This document shows positions 22,490-36,969 of a stretch of DNA of 64,000 nt, one piece after another. Within the stretch, counting starts at the first letter, position 1; the number at the start of each line of letters is the position of its first letter. The translations under genes and the position numbers were made by a program. The notes beneath the pieces were generated by a model. The model was given only the letters and a program-made list of their open reading frames with translations. It was not told the origin of the DNA and searched no databases. Source of the stretch: Psilocybe azurescens (lineage: Eukaryota > Basidiomycota > Agaricomycetes > Agaricales > Agrocybaceae); the NCBI GenBank assembly GCA_023853785.1, contig JAJIRX010000557.1:682001-746000 (forward strand), written 5' to 3'.

Positions 22490-22836
22490 GAAATTTTATT
22501 ACGGACTTCTCATCATAATACTGCTATCTTTGAGGATCATTTGCCAGGAACCGTTGTGTTTGTATCATTATCTTAGTCATATATATACCATTAGTCTGAC
22601 TTTTCTTTGCTCGATGATGGAACTATTTTTCAGCTGTCGACTTAAACGGCCGGAAACGGTGAGCCTTCATCGCCAGTGAATTTCGGACTGATTTGTTATG
22701 TTTGTATGAAATTAACTTTTTCAGCGTGATCACTGACGTGGACAGGATTCGCAAAAGAAAGGCCCAAACATTTGAATAAATAGGTCATCATCCAGGTGGC
22801 TCATTTTGCCGCTTCTATTTTTCTTCAACTGTTATC
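22490..22836. other. Intergenic, no gene seen
   Basis: About 350 bases, AT-rich, between two plus-strand genes. No coding or clear promoter motif is visible. Confidence 0.5.
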
Positions 22837-23451
22837 ATGTCTTTGAAGATACGACAAGCAGCTGAGAACGACGCCCCTTTTCTTTCCCAAATATGTTTAC
22901 GTACCGGCGACGCCGGCAAGACCGCAGAGCATCTTCATGAGTTTGGAGAGCTTCCAGGATTGGTTTACGCCGTGCCTTACGTCAAGCTCCCCACGACATG
23001 GGGCTTCGTGCTGGAAAACGAGGGCACGAAAGAAGTAGTTGGTTACATTTTGGGTTCCACGGATACCCGTGCCTTCGAACGCTACGCAGCGGAGCACTGG
23101 TGGCCAGCGCTTGCAGAACAATATCCACAGGAAAGAACGGTCAAACCGGCCGACGAGCGTTACGCTAAGTTGCTCCGCAACATGGACACCGCACCAGACG
23201 CAAACATCGCGTTCTCTCCCGCGCACTTGCACATTGATATACTCGAGGACTACCAAAAGCAGGGGTGGGGCAAGAAGCTTATCGCTACCGCGGTGCAGTT
23301 TTTGACGGAACAGGGTCTTCAAGGAGTGTGGTTGGGCCTGGATCCAAGAAATGAGGGCGCCAGAAAATTTTACCAGAGGCTTCGCTTTGAGAATATTGAA
23401 GGCGCGCCAAATACCAACCAGATGGGGCTCAGGTTCGTCGACTTCGAGTGA
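22837..23451 (+). CDS. GNAT-family N-acetyltransferase
   Basis: Acetyl-CoA-dependent N-acetyltransferase of the GNAT fold, 204 aa, cytosolic, substrate unknown. N-terminal SLKIRQAAENDAPFLSQIC is the usual beta1-alpha1 start. The blocks LPGLVYAVPYVKL, TWGFVLEN and VVGYILGSTDTRAFE resemble bacterial GNATs related to the acetyltransferase-like domain next to O-GlcNAcase. Motif A is QKQGWGKKLIATA (Q-x-x-G-x-G type), followed by VWLGLDPRNEGARKFYQRL, the conserved N..A..FY pattern. The gene has no intron, in contrast to nearly all neighbours, and its frame is intact. That could reflect horizontal acquisition or a retrocopy; neither can be decided here. Confidence 0.85.
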   Translation: MSLKIRQAAENDAPFLSQICLRTGDAGKTAEHLHEFGELPGLVYAVPYVKLPTTWGFVLENEGTKEVVGYILGSTDTRAFERYAAEHWWPALAEQYPQERTVKPADERYAKLLRNMDTAPDANIAFSPAHLHIDILEDYQKQGWGKKLIATAVQFLTEQGLQGVWLGLDPRNEGARKFYQRLRFENIEGAPNTNQMGLRFVDFE

Positions 23452-23470
23452 AAGAAAATAAATTTTCTGT

Positions 23471-23707
23471 TCACGGGTCGCCCACTAGCCTGTGGTTTCT
23501 ATGTTCTGAAAAGGTATTCAATTCAACCCAAGGTACATACGCATTGTCGTACCTATGGGCTTTGGCTGCAGTTCCCAGCTGTCCATCGTAATATAATTGC
23601 GGATTCAGGTCATTCATGTAGCTTGATTTAGGGGTGACTATCTTCAAACTAACCCGTTCCCACCCTCTCCACTCTTTTTTTGGTAAGAGATCAGAGAGCA
23701 CATACAT
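23471..23707 (-). CDS. Orphan ORF or exon, unknown
   Basis: A 78-aa minus ORF whose composition looks coding: LPKKEWRGWERVSLKIV, SSYMNDLNPQLYYDGQLG and RYDNAYVPWVELN. It is rich in W, Y, N and D and contains no low-complexity sequence. I cannot name a family. An acceptor-like ..TTCGCTAG precedes the Met at 23707, so it may be an exon or a remnant rather than a full gene. No partner exon was found in the 650 bp upstream. Confidence 0.3.
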   Translation of the reverse strand: MYVLSDLLPKKEWRGWERVSLKIVTPKSSYMNDLNPQLYYDGQLGTAAKAHRYDNAYVPWVELNTFSEHRNHRLVGDP

Positions 23708-24364
23708 AGTTTCTAGCGAATTTTATGTCATTTCATGACAACCTACTAGGCAAGTAAGTATGGGACGGCGCCCTTGATATGTACCCTAATACTTATGCGC
23801 GTTAGTTGACAGGTTGGAGGTCAGGCCTGTTGCCATGTTGGGCCCTCAAGCTAACCAAATTCGACAATATACGTAACGGACACTGATCCCCGTCAGGCAT
23901 CCACGGCTCGGCTCTAAAAAGCTGAGTATATTCCGGGTCGACCGTTAGTAGGAAAGCAGTGAATAATTCTAACTCGCTATATCATTCGGTAAAGAAACTC
24001 TAGGGTCAGTACACGAATTTTGAAGCAATGAGCAAAGGATTACGAAAGGAAATCGGACTCTCGGAGTATGTAATGGTATGCCCTTCGCAACAACAACAAT
24101 ATGGGGTTCACCGGCCCAGACTTGTTGAAAACGAAAAGGATTGTCACGTAACATTCATTCGCTTACATATGTAAACCTTGTGGTAATATCTTGATCGGAG
24201 TGGCTTCAACTGGAGAAGAAATCACTTCTGTTGGCAGCTTCTTTCGCTTGTTTTTTTTCGTCCCTTCATGACAGCCCCATTTAAAGTCTGGTGGAATAGA
24301 CCAGGAGGCGCCTTTATCCATTGATTTTTCCACTTTCCCTAGCTCTCGATTTTAGAGTTGAAAG
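23708..24364. other. Intergenic, no gene seen
   Basis: About 650 bases before the DUF6534 gene, without a convincing ORF. It ends in a pyrimidine-rich tract (CTTTCCCTAGCTCTCG) just before the ATG at 24365. Confidence 0.5.
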
Positions 24365-25970
24365 ATGGGTGATTATGACAAAGTTATCGGTAAGTACTTC
24401 ACTTAGTATTGCATTTCAAAATCATTGGTTAACCTTGGCGTTGTGTTGCCAGGTGTCCTCCCTCATAGGCCTGTTTTGTGCGATTATCGATTTCGAGTTT
24501 CTTACATGGTTCTAACTTTGCGCCAGTCAATACATATCTTTATGGCCTTGTCACCTACCAGTTCATTGTGTATCACAACACAAGTATGCTCAATCGTTTA
24601 CTTCATTTCTGGTGGCCCTACGACTTACTAATCATTATCGTAGAATTTAACGATAGGTTATGGATCAGGTATATGATCAGCCCATCGTTCATTATTCTGT
24701 GTACTCATTCTGATTCTAGGGCTGTAGTCGGAAGCTTGTTCGTGCTAGATACGATACACAGCATTGTGTAAGTTCGGCCTGATATTTATGACGTCCCGCA
24801 TCACCGGCTCAACATTCACAATTTGAAGCGCTGTGTACGCAGGCTGGGATATGTGGTAATAGCATTTTTCAAGCCTAATTACTTTACCCGTTCTCACTTT
24901 ATGTCCAGTGTCACCAACTACAATAACCCAGCGAGTTTGGCATGTACGCTTAGCCTTTACTGCGTTCATCCCAAAAACATTGACCACATCGACTCGTCAC
25001 AGTCGTTCCCTGGACGATTCCCTTCACAGCTGTAGCCACATCCATCGCAGCGTTTGTCACCCAAGGATTTTTGGGACACCGGTATGGCGTGATACAGCTC
25101 ATAGAGTCTAGCCTTTTCTCATCGCAGAGCGTATCAGTGTTTACGTTCTCACTAAGAGCAAGTATCTAGTCGGGTTTATTTGGGCTCTGAGTACTATAGG
25201 ACTCATCTTCGGGTTCTATTCTGGTATCTATTCGGGAATCCTACACGAGTGTGTATTTCAGTTTTTGCTCTGCCATTTGCAACTTTCTGAGCCATTGTCT
25301 ACAGGGTCGTTAAATTTAAACCCTTGGCTCCGTTTGTTACCATCTGGCTGTCTTCCCAGACAGCTGCCGATATTACTATTACAGGTATATTGCTTATAGC
25401 ATCGTTTTAATAAGTACTACACCGGCTAAAATTTATTTATGCAGCTGTTCTGATATACGTGTTGAGTCGCTCGCGCACCGGCTTTAGGAGGACCGACACG
25501 ATCATCAAACGCCTCATACGGGGAGCCATCCAAACAGGACTCTTTGTCTCCATCTTTGCTCTTGGAGATCTTTTCAGCTTCCTATTGCTTCGCAATACGA
25601 CCAACCTGTACGCGATGTTTGCGTATCCTATAGGGCGTATTTATACAAATGTGAGTGTCGCCTTTACTCTAACATAGAGTTTATATCTACCTATTCTCTA
25701 GACTCTTCTTGACACTCTGAATGCACGAACATCGTTGAAGTCAGCAAATAACTCACAAGCAGATACTTCCGATGTTAGTCTTGCATCTCTTCTCCATTCA
25801 CATTTTCATCTAACCTTTATCCATAGACATTTAGAATGCAGCATCACGCTAGCATTCCAGGTCACACGACCTACTCGGTCAATGTTCAGAAAGAAGTTAT
25901 TACAGATCTTCCAGGTCGTGACGTTGATTATGATGCCAAGTATCGTCCCGATGCCAAGTATGCTGTATGA
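24365..25970 (+). CDS. DUF6534 multi-span membrane protein
   Basis: Member of the DUF6534 family, which is greatly expanded in Agaricomycetes and has no known function. Roughly a dozen small exons chain from ATG 24365: GVLLIGLFFNTYLYGLVTYQ, AVVGSLFVLDTIHSIV, AGWDMCVTNYNNPASL, TAVATSIAAFVTQGFLGHR, YVLTKSKYLVGFIWALS, APFVTIWLSSQTAADITITA, RLIRGAIQTGLFVSIFALGD and LYAMFAYPIGRIYTNTLLDT. That makes about seven hydrophobic helices with a cytosolic, basic C-terminus. GRIYTNTLLDTLNAR is the family signature. Exon 2 fits the frame only if the CCC at 24460-24462 is CC. No neighbour suggests a role. Confidence 0.85.
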
Positions 25971-26320
25971 TACGTCGTCTGAGTATTGCTATAATTGTAT
26001 ATAGATCAAGTTGTAAAGATTCGTCCTCTTGCGCTCTGGAAGCTGCTCTCAGAATAATCAATGTCATAATTTTCCATGCAAAGAGCCTAAGGTCAGGGCT
26101 TAGCGCTTTATTTATAGATGCGTGAGGGCGTTCACCATGAATTAGGTAAGTGTTTTTCCAATTTAGGGTTGGCATCACATGATTTGTGGGCTGACATTTG
26201 TTAAAATTGCCGCAGATAGGATCATACTCACGTTCACCCCTGACGCCTGACGCTTACACTTACTGCTTGGTAAAAACCTTGAATCCCTGAGAATCACATC
26301 GCCGTTTCTTCTTATCGCTT
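25971..26320. other. Intergenic, no gene seen
   Basis: About 350 bases separate the DUF6534 stop from the Prm10-like ATG. No coding signal or clear motif is visible. Confidence 0.5.
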
Positions 26321-28776
26321 ATGGCGTCTGCTGACTCCGAAGAAAGCGAAATTCTACACGGCGAACCACTGGCACAATCTGGCACATCGCGCAGAGTTAG
26401 TCTTGTTCCCCTGGGAAGCCAAGGCAACGAAATGGAGCACGCTGGAAACAACAAACAATCTCATTCCAAAGACGATACAGACGATGCCTACAGGAAATAC
26501 TCGCTCTCGTCATATGAGCATCCCTACGATATATCTCCCCCAAATTACGCCCATACTGGACCATCTGAACCAGCAAGTATTCATTCGTTTTCTTTCCATA
26601 ACAATTCATCTGCTGCGCCCGCGGACAACGCAGTGAGCCCAGATACCCCATTTCCGAGAGCTGGCGCAAAGAACAAGAGGCAGGGTATGCTGGCTAGTAT
26701 GATGAACTTTTATTCGATGGCTAGATCAGGAACACACGACGATAACGCTATGAGCAGTGCTTCTACGACATTCTCAGACCCAGACTACGATCACAGACCT
26801 GGAATGCGAAGGGATGACTCGGAGTACTCAGGAAATTCTATTGGCTCTGATATACTCGAACCCGACGATCCTAGAATGACTGGTAAAACATCAAGTCAAC
26901 TCCACGACCAAGGGGATCTAGAAAAAATACTTTGCGACAAATGGATTATAAAAGTCGTCGCAAACACATTCAGCGTATTCGCATCGAATTTAATGTATCC
27001 TGTAGGTGAGACTCACCATAAGGAAACTAGTGGACTGAATCAATCACTTGCAGCCATGAAGAACAGACACGAGTTCTTACTCAAGCTGGCACGAGCTTTG
27101 ATGACTTTTGGTGCTCCCTCGCATAGAATTGAATCTCAGCTGATTGCTGCTGCCCGTATCTTGGAAGTTGAGGCTGAATTTATTCATCTACCTGGAATAA
27201 TCATATCCTCTTTCGGGGATCAGGATCTTGGTTGCTCTGAAACCCATTTTGTGAAATGTGGTGGCAGACTATCTCTTGGGGCACTTCACAAAGTACATCT
27301 TATATATCGCTCTGTCGTGCACGACGATATCAGTGCAAAACAGGCCACCGAACAGCTGGACGCGCTTTTGTCGGCTCCACCTCCATATTCAAAAGTCTTT
27401 CGCTGTTTCTTAGCCTTCTGTCTCTCAGCACTGATCTGCCCGCTTGCTTTCGGTGGATCTTTCGTTGACATGTGGATTGCAGGTTTAGCAGCATTCTTTC
27501 TGTCCTATTTACAGCTTCAAGTGGCGCAGAAAAGTGCTCTATACGCCAACGTATTTGAGTCAGTCGGAGGCTTCATTATTTTCTAAAAATTATTTTCTGA
27601 TTGTTTCCACCCAGAATTACAATATCCATACTGGTTTCCTTCACCGCTCGAGGGCTCAGCAGCATTCGTAGTCAGATATTCTGCTATACTGCTATATCTT
27701 CCTCCGGTATCATTGGGATCCTACCGGGATATCTTATTCGTGGGTTTCAATTTTCTGCATATATTCAACCTTTAACATTCTGTAGTGAGCAGTTCTCTTG
27801 AGCTCGCATCTAAGAATATCGTGTGTGGAAGTGTGAAAATGGTATACGCATTGATATACACGTTATTCCTTGTAAGAACTCTGCTGATGTCAACTCAGTC
27901 AAAGTTCACTAACCCTTCGTTGAACGTCGACACAGGGTTTTGGTTTGCAGATAGGAGACGATTTTTATCTTCTTTTTGACCCCACCGCTCGCCGTCATCT
28001 TGACGAACTTGCTGCAAACCTTAGCTCTACTGTGATATTGGCTGGCACCTGGCTCTCCGACAACGGCACAGATGGATCAGGAATTCCTCTGAATGGAACT
28101 TGGACCTTTGCACATACTGTGATGCCTGATGAGCAGGATATTCATGAGGGCTGTTATCGCCCGCGAAGATTCCCTTGGTTTCTTCAACCGTTCCCATTTT
28201 GGACGTCATTTATCATCGTCCCGCTGTTTTCTACACTCTCCTCTCTCGCGAACTTGCAACCTTTGTGGAGCAAACAGCTACCTGTCATGGTTATCATATC
28301 TTGTTGTTCATACGCTTCCAACAAGATTGCCAACCATTATATATTCAACCGGTCTGATGTTGTGTCGGCTATTGGCGCGTTCACGGTTGGGCTACTCGGC
28401 AATATATATTCGCGTCGCATGGGTGGAACTGCATTCACATCCATGGTGACAGGTGTCCTTTTTCTAGTTCCTGTAAGTCATTCCACTTTATCTGCCAAAT
28501 TTAGTCTCTAACCACTGGTGGCGTTTGTAGTCAGGATTGTCCCAGGCAGGAGGCATCACTGCCAATGGTAACGGCATTGACATCGGCGGTGCAATGATCG
28601 CTGTGACGATTGGCATTACCGTAGGACTTTTTATGAGCCAGGCGTTGGTGTACACCTTTGGGTCCAGGAAAAATGCCGCGGTCTTCTCTTTTGAGATTGG
28701 AGTGTTGTATCTTCATTTGTACTTGATTTGTTATTTGGTCGCGTTTGTCATACCAGTACATTTCTTTTATGCCTGA
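26321..28776 (+). CDS. PRM10: Prm10/ThrE-like membrane transporter (DUF1212)
   Basis: Fungal Prm10-type protein: a soluble ThrE/DUF1212 domain joined to about ten membrane helices, related to bacterial threonine/serine exporters. Substrate in fungi unknown. From ATG 26321 a long disordered Ser-rich N-terminus (about 230 aa) is followed by HEFLLKLARALMTFGAPSHR, IHLPGIIISSFGD, SLGALHKVHLIYRSVVHD, then helices including RCFLAFCLSALICPLAFGGS, SGIIGILPGYLI, GFGLQIGDDFYLLFD, CSYASNKIANHYIF and GIDIGGAMIAVTIGITVGLF. Four introns join in frame. Relatives usually end at VFSF; here TTTT at 28689-28692 keeps the frame open 28 aa longer, so one missing T is likely. It is convergent with FRS2, 45 bp away. 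Confidence 0.87.
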
Positions 28777-28821
28777 AAATGGTTAAGATAGTGGATTCCA
28801 TATCCTTCTATACAAGTAATT

Positions 28822-30903
<2,082 letters not shown>

Positions 30904-31001
30904 TGTAGATTCAGAGGTCGGATGCTAGTGACGAATAAGTGCAGGACTTTCAAGTAACTGGATCTTTTGTGATCGCGACCTTTGACTCGATAATTATGGG
31001 T

Positions 31002-31007
31002 CACGTG
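31002..31007. promoter_or_regulatory. CACGTG E-box in FRS2/PEX2 promoter
   Basis: TCACGTG lies in the 214-bp gap between the FRS2 and PEX2 starts, 99 bp above the former and 111 bp above the latter. It matches the Cbf1-type bHLH core. It precedes the alternative PEX2 start at 31019. Confidence 0.4.
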
Positions 31008-31117
31008 TAGATTGGCTAATGCCTCCGGACCCCCATGAATTCAAGTTCAAGTTACCGACTGCCGGGGTAAGTACAGACCATCCTTTCCTCAATCCTCTCC
31101 TTCCCTTCGCCGCCGCC

Positions 31118-32625
31118 ATGTCATCTTTACCCACTGTACTCGAGGAAGCATGGACTCATGCCCAACCAAGGCTATCTCAGATTAGGACTTCCTTGACCAC
31201 AACAGATTCAGGTCACCCACGGATCATCCGCGTCGGCCAACTTGATTCTGAACTCCTGGATCAGGAGCTAGCCCAACTACTCCAAGAGCCTATCAACAAG
31301 GCATTATCTCTCATTAGCGTATGAGCTATCTCTATCTCCGAAGAAACAGCTGTTTATCGCCATCAGTCGTCATTTAGGTCGCGTTTCGAACTTGAATTGA
31401 GTCTCTTGATTAAATTGACGCTCTATAAACTGTCGGTATGGAATACCGGAGCAACATACGGCGCCAAACTCCAAGATCTTCGATATGTGGTCCCAGACAT
31501 TGCTTCGAAACGCTTGACTCGTGCGTTTTTAACGTAGTCATTCAATTTCTTCTTGTTGTTTAATGCTATGTGCTGTAGCGTCTGGATTACCTCGCAAGAC
31601 GTTATTACTGCATGGCACATTGACTTTGCTTTTACCATACCTTCATAACCGTTTTCGATCACACGCGCTTTCGCATGCGTGGCCGGATGCTCCATCTTCG
31701 GATTATCGCCGCAAGCTGTGGGATGCACTTGGTTCCGCTGAATCTATCCACGGTTTACTGGGTCTTGTCAATTTCGTTGCCTTTCTTTGGGGTGGAAGGT
31801 AATTAGCATCATGCTCTCCAAATGTTCATTCATAAAACCCTTTCCCCCCAGATATAGGACATTGGTAGATAGAGTTCTACAGATGAGTCTCGTGCCGTCG
31901 AGAAGATTGGTGAAACGCGACGTCAGCTACGAATTTATGAACAGACAGATGGTCTGGCACGCATTTACTGTACGCTATTTCATTATGCTTCTCGGACGCC
32001 TATTGAGAAATTATTTCAGGAATTTCTACTTTTCTTGCTCCCTCTTATCAACGCGAGGACTATTCGTCGGAGGATCTATCGCCTGACCTCTCTTTTGTCT
32101 CCTCTTTATTCCATATCCCCCATCCAAAACATTTTAAAACTGAAACCAACCTCTACCGAAAAGGCTGGCCCTTCCCCTAAATGCGGCAAACTATGGTCGG
32201 TCCCACAGGATCAGTGCGCCATTTGTGTTGAAAATGCCAAATTCAACTTCAACATATCTGAACCTACAAATATGTTCACCTCATTGGCCACCAGTTCATC
32301 GACTGAAATACCGTCGAACAGGCAGTCTAATACAGAGCCCCCTCCGTATCCCATATATAACCCTTACCAGACCTCTTGCGGGCATGTCTATTGCTACCAC
32401 TGCGTGGCAGAACGAATAATACGCACTGCCGACGAAGCAGACGATGAACTTGGCTGGGAGTGCCTGAGATGTGGCGAAGAGGTGAAAGAAGTTCATCGAT
32501 ATACGGTCGACATCATTGAGAGCGAGGTCAGCGAAAGTGATTACGAGTTCAGTAGTGATTTAGATATGGGTACAGATTTGTCGGGTTCTATGGGAAGCTA
32601 CAGCGAATCAGGGTTCTCAGAATGA
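31118..32625 (+). CDS. PEX2: Peroxin 2, RING ubiquitin ligase
   Basis: Integral peroxisomal membrane E3 ligase which, with Pex10 and Pex12, ubiquitinates the receptor Pex5. After MSSLPTVLEEAWTHAQPRL come LDQELAQLLQEP, SSFRSRFELELSLLIKLTLY, LSVWNTGATYGAKLQDLRYV, TPSGLPRKTLLLHGTLTLLL, LLGLVNFVAFLWGGRYRTLV and NRQMVWHAFTEFLLFLLPLI, the Pex2/Pex12 N-terminal domain. The C-terminal RING has CAIC, then CGHVYCYHC and CLRC. An acidic Ser tail ends at 32625. Five introns join without a frameshift. I start at 31118, but an in-frame ATG at 31019 is possible; a good donor (GGTAAGTA) lies between them. Convergent with KAP120. Confidence 0.92.
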
Positions 32626-32763
32626 TGACATTCGCAGAAACATTGTGTTTGAAAAATTCCTCGAAAATAAAGTGAAAAAGGCATGGTGCATATAGCTGTG
32701 AGCAGAAAAAGGCCAGATGCAGAACAGAACCATCAGTGAAAGAGTCGCCATTTATGAAACCTG

Positions 32764-35700
32764 TCAACCTCGTGCAAGCACCTCTTGGATTTGTTTAAGC
32801 ACAGTTGGATCTGTGCGATCCAGATAGGTCTTGAAGTTGGCTGGACCACAGTTTGATTCAGCCTCCCTAATCTGTGCACCAACGAAAGGAGCCAGCTGCA
32901 TCACGCGTATAGGATCTTGGTTGTAAACCTGCGAGGCAAAGATATGAGTATTATGTGGATAGTTGAAGACAAGTTTTATACTCACTGCTTGGCGGCGAGC
33001 ATATTCTGGCGTGCCTTCGGTCTCGCGGAAGTACGACGTTGGAGGTTTGTCTAATTCCCAGAATCGAACAAGATTCGTAGGAGATGGTGGCTCGTCGCTA
33101 GGGAGGTTAAAAAGTCTGTTGGTGCAATTTTCAAGCGAATTTCGATTCACCCACTCAGCTTCTTGCCGAAGCGTAGCTTGATCTTCAGCTTCCTTCAGCT
33201 CTCCAAACACGTCAAGCCATAAATTGAAGATCTCTCCAGGGATTCGAGCGAGAACTTCCGCACGCGCTGTAGAAACCAATGCAGCGATTCCCATGGCGGT
33301 CAATTTACGGTGTCGAGGTTCGCTCATGTTGTCAAACTAGGCAACATGAGAATAAAAAGAAGCCTAATATACAGTACAACATAAAAACATACCTTACCCC
33401 ACCATTGGTCCATTAGAAGATCATAGAGAACGTTCTCGGCTTGACCCAAGACAGGAGAGCTGGCAGACATAAGTTGAAGGAACATGCGACGATCAGACAT
33501 GACTATGCGAGAAAACAAATAGATGTGCTCGGTGAGGACCAGTGTATCTCCCTGTAACCTTCATCAGACAATAGGAATGGTAAAGCGAAAGTAAGTTTGC
33601 GCACCTCGCCCGCAATCAATGTCTTTAACAGGTGGGGAAAAAGGCCGGATATGTGCATTGCCTCACCCCAGAGGTCTGAAGGAGCTAGTTGAACTAAAAG
33701 TGAAAGTGATTGCAAAAGCTCTTTAGCGTTCAATTCAACAATTTTGTTCGTGAAAGCGCTGAGGTATGCTCGGAAGACTTCGGCAGCATTCGTCTAGAGA
33801 AAGGGTCAACACAGAGGCAATTGTATCAAGATTGTGCCACCAACTTTCAAAATATGAATTGCGTCCAGCAAGAAGTATGATTCGATGATCCTCGTGATAC
33901 TTCCGAGAAGGTCCAAGTTGGTGGCCAGCAAACTCATCGCTTCAGGGAAGATACCTCGTAAACAGGGGCCACCGTCGTCACTCACGACAGCAATGGTATT
34001 GCGTAAGGAACCTATCCAAAGATTTAGAGCATCGCTATCTAATTGGGTGATGGCCTAGGTTGCAGAAATATCAATTAGAGTCATAGACTAGTAAGAAGGA
34101 CACTGACTCCTGGTGACAAACTTTCGCGAAGGAGAGGTACTACCAATGGTCCCAAGGAACTTGAATGCTCTTTGACCGCCTGGCAAAGACATGACGATAG
34201 TTCAAAATTTATGATGATTTGAGAACACACCTCCACTAGTTTGGTTACCGTATCAAGAAGAGACGCTTTGAATAAAAAGTCGCCCTCGGCAGAAACCCCT
34301 GCTCGTCGTTAGAAAAGATGCAATTTAATCTAGAGCCATGTACCCACAAAGTTGAGGGATTGGTTCCGTTATGACAGCAATGAAAGGCAATACCTGTACA
34401 AAGAAGTCATGTAGATGCAAGATGATGAACGAATTACGACATACAAGAGTGCCAGATTGCTCAATGACAGTATTTAAACTTTCATCAACCTTTCTCTTAC
34501 TTTCGAGAGTCTCAGCTTCGGCCATGATCTGTATTAACTGAGGGATCGCTGTTGCTAAGAATGGTGCAAAACCATTTGCGTCGAAGCCCAATGACTAAGT
34601 TCAGAACAAATATCAAAAAGGTTCATAAAACAGCAGCTGGCAACATACGTCTACACATTCACGCAGAGCTGAGGCAGCTGTTAGCCTTACGACAGCGTCA
34701 GTTCCGGGTCCGCGGTCCTGTAGAAGGTAGACCAGAATTTCCCATATTTTAGGATTGTTTGGCGAGATGCATGAATCAGCCACCCATTTTCCGATAAGCC
34801 AAGCGATACGTCTTTTGATGATCGGATAGCTAGATGTAACAAATGAGTAAATCTAAAAGAAAGGGTGCCGAAAACAAATCGCTCTTACTTTGCGTCGGTT
34901 TCATGAGCCTCGACTACGAAGGTGCTCTCTAGCCATTTTTCAAGGTCTATCGCATTCTTGAGGCGATTCGCACATCGTCCTACCGCACAATACAGTGCTT
35001 CTTTTTGAACTACAGCATCAAGATCTCGAGAAGGCTGGGCTATATAGGGGTCATTATATTATCCTCCTGGACAGGTGGATCATCAAACTCACGAGCAATT
35101 TGTACAAAGCTTGAGACTAAAAGAGGCACGACAATGTCTGAAAATTGGTTGCAAAGTTGCATTAGCACCCTTTCGGAACATGCCTTTGAACCGAATTAGT
35201 ATTTGGTAATTGAAGTAATCAAAGGACTTACTCTGATCTCGTATTCCCACTGATCATTCTCCTTATCTTCGAGATTGACCCACTCTTCGGGGTCAGCCAT
35301 CCAACCTTCCAAATCTGCCGTGTTCAGGGGCATAAAACGAGTAACAAGTAGACGAACAGAGCTTTCGACAAACTCCTGGGATAAATCTTGAAGGATGATG
35401 AGGCATTGTCAAGACAAATGGAAATTTTCACTTACTGTTCTTGTTTGGGGCACCACTTCTTCCAGTAGGAGTCCATTTAGAAAGATTCTCTTTGAATAGG
35501 ACCAAGCCCTGAACTAGGAATCTAACTGGATACAGGGCATCATCGGAGTCTAAAAATCGGCTTTCAGTCAATTAAGATCATGAATAAGGATTGTTAACCT
35601 ACCAGTAACCATGTTCTGGGGGTAACTAGTCGAATCCACTATTTGTGACCAGTAATACATGACTATGTCGTCAGACATTGGTAACGAAATGAATCGTTCG

Positions 35701-36969
35701 GAAGAGAGTTGTTGTAGACGGCGGAAATATTTTCCAAAAGTCCTCAGATGCCTCGTCAGAACAGAGACTGTTCGACGTGTCTGTTCATTTGCCGGGAGTT
35801 CATTGTTCAAGAGCGACATTACAATGCCTTTTCGTAATTCTGCGAGAGCTTTTACTTGGCTTGCCGAACCTTGAAAAAGTTCCTCGACCTTCGGGTAAGA
35901 CATTAGATATTCGGGCATTTTTGCGAAAAAAAAAAAGTAAGTATTACCCATGCTTGGTTTTGTTCCAGTTCTTCTCCCAATAATTTGCCCAGTTTGTTCC
36001 AAAGCCAAGTCGCCATCTTAATCAAACACTTATAAACCAGGTGGGACAATAGAATGTTGTCGTGGAGACTTTGAGATGAGATGTTCTGGGGAGATATGCG
36101 GTCTGCAGAAAAGGTGACAGACATCTTGGAGTAGTATCCATAGAGAAGAAGGCGGAGTTGTCCGACAATCTGGAGTCCTTGAGCAGAAGTTACAAGAGGC
36201 GACAATTGAAATTTTGATGCACCTGGGCCATTGCTTTGATCCCATTCGGCAACTTGATACTTGCAAATTCCTTCAGAATTTTGTTCAGGAGAGACAGACT
36301 TCGGCGCAGTCTAAGCGTGTCGGCTTGGTTTTCCACCATGGATATGTATCGTGTTTGAAGGTTGTTATCGATGACTTTCACAAGTTCGTCTACAAGGTTA
36401 GGCCTAAGAGATAATAAATCTATCTGAAGAGGGAAGAGTGCAATGCAAATGACTGACCACAGGTTGGGGAAATCGCTGCGGGCTAGTTTCGCCACAATTA
36501 TCTGATTACACTTTGCAATCTAGAGGAGGACATTATAGTTCTGCAGTATAAGTCAAAGAAACACTTGCTGTATCATCTTCCTCGTCGAGAAATAAGAGAC
36601 ATCTTTGACGTATGCGTATGCGGTGTTCGTCAGAAAGCAACCTACATGACAGACATGAGCACAGAGCTGGGGTGTTTATTCACTTACAAAAAGCACGCAC
36701 TTTCTTGACCGCCAGTGTTGCGTGACCGTGTTTTTAAGCTGAATCATAGCTTGCTGTCGAATCGCCAAAGGGATCGTTGTGCGGGCTGCTATCTCCTGTA
36801 GAGCATCAAATGCACCGAACATATCAAGCATTTGCTTAAGGCGTTGGCTTGATGCTTGAATCTGTGAAACGTCTTGCGACGAAGCTCCTACTATGATTTC
36901 ATACAGTTCGGTAGGCGAGACAATTTGAACGTTGATCCCCATTGCCATGGGCCTGGCGACGGATTGCAT
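32764..36969 (-). CDS. KAP120: Karyopherin Kap120/importin-11
   Basis: Importin-beta family nuclear transport receptor of the Kap120/IPO11 type. From ATG 36969 the N-terminal domain reads VSPTELYEIIVGASSQDVSQ, QASSQRLKQML, IRQQAMIQLKNTVTQHW and DEHRIRIRQRCLLFLDEED. The segment NTADLEGWMADPEEWVNLED followed by DQWEYEIRAC corresponds to the acidic WEEDPEGF region of importin-11, which picks this subfamily over other karyopherins. The gene spans 4.2 kb with many small exons of HEAT-repeat type and ends RHRKLTAMGIAALVSTARAE ... EVLARG at 32764. I followed the exons at both ends and in parts of the middle, so small errors inside are possible. Divergent from SLX4. Confidence 0.85.

Noticed and set aside
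31019..31117. Upstream PEX2 start as the only start
   Set aside because: The added residues are unlike PEX2 N-termini and include a strong splice donor; kept as an alternative only.
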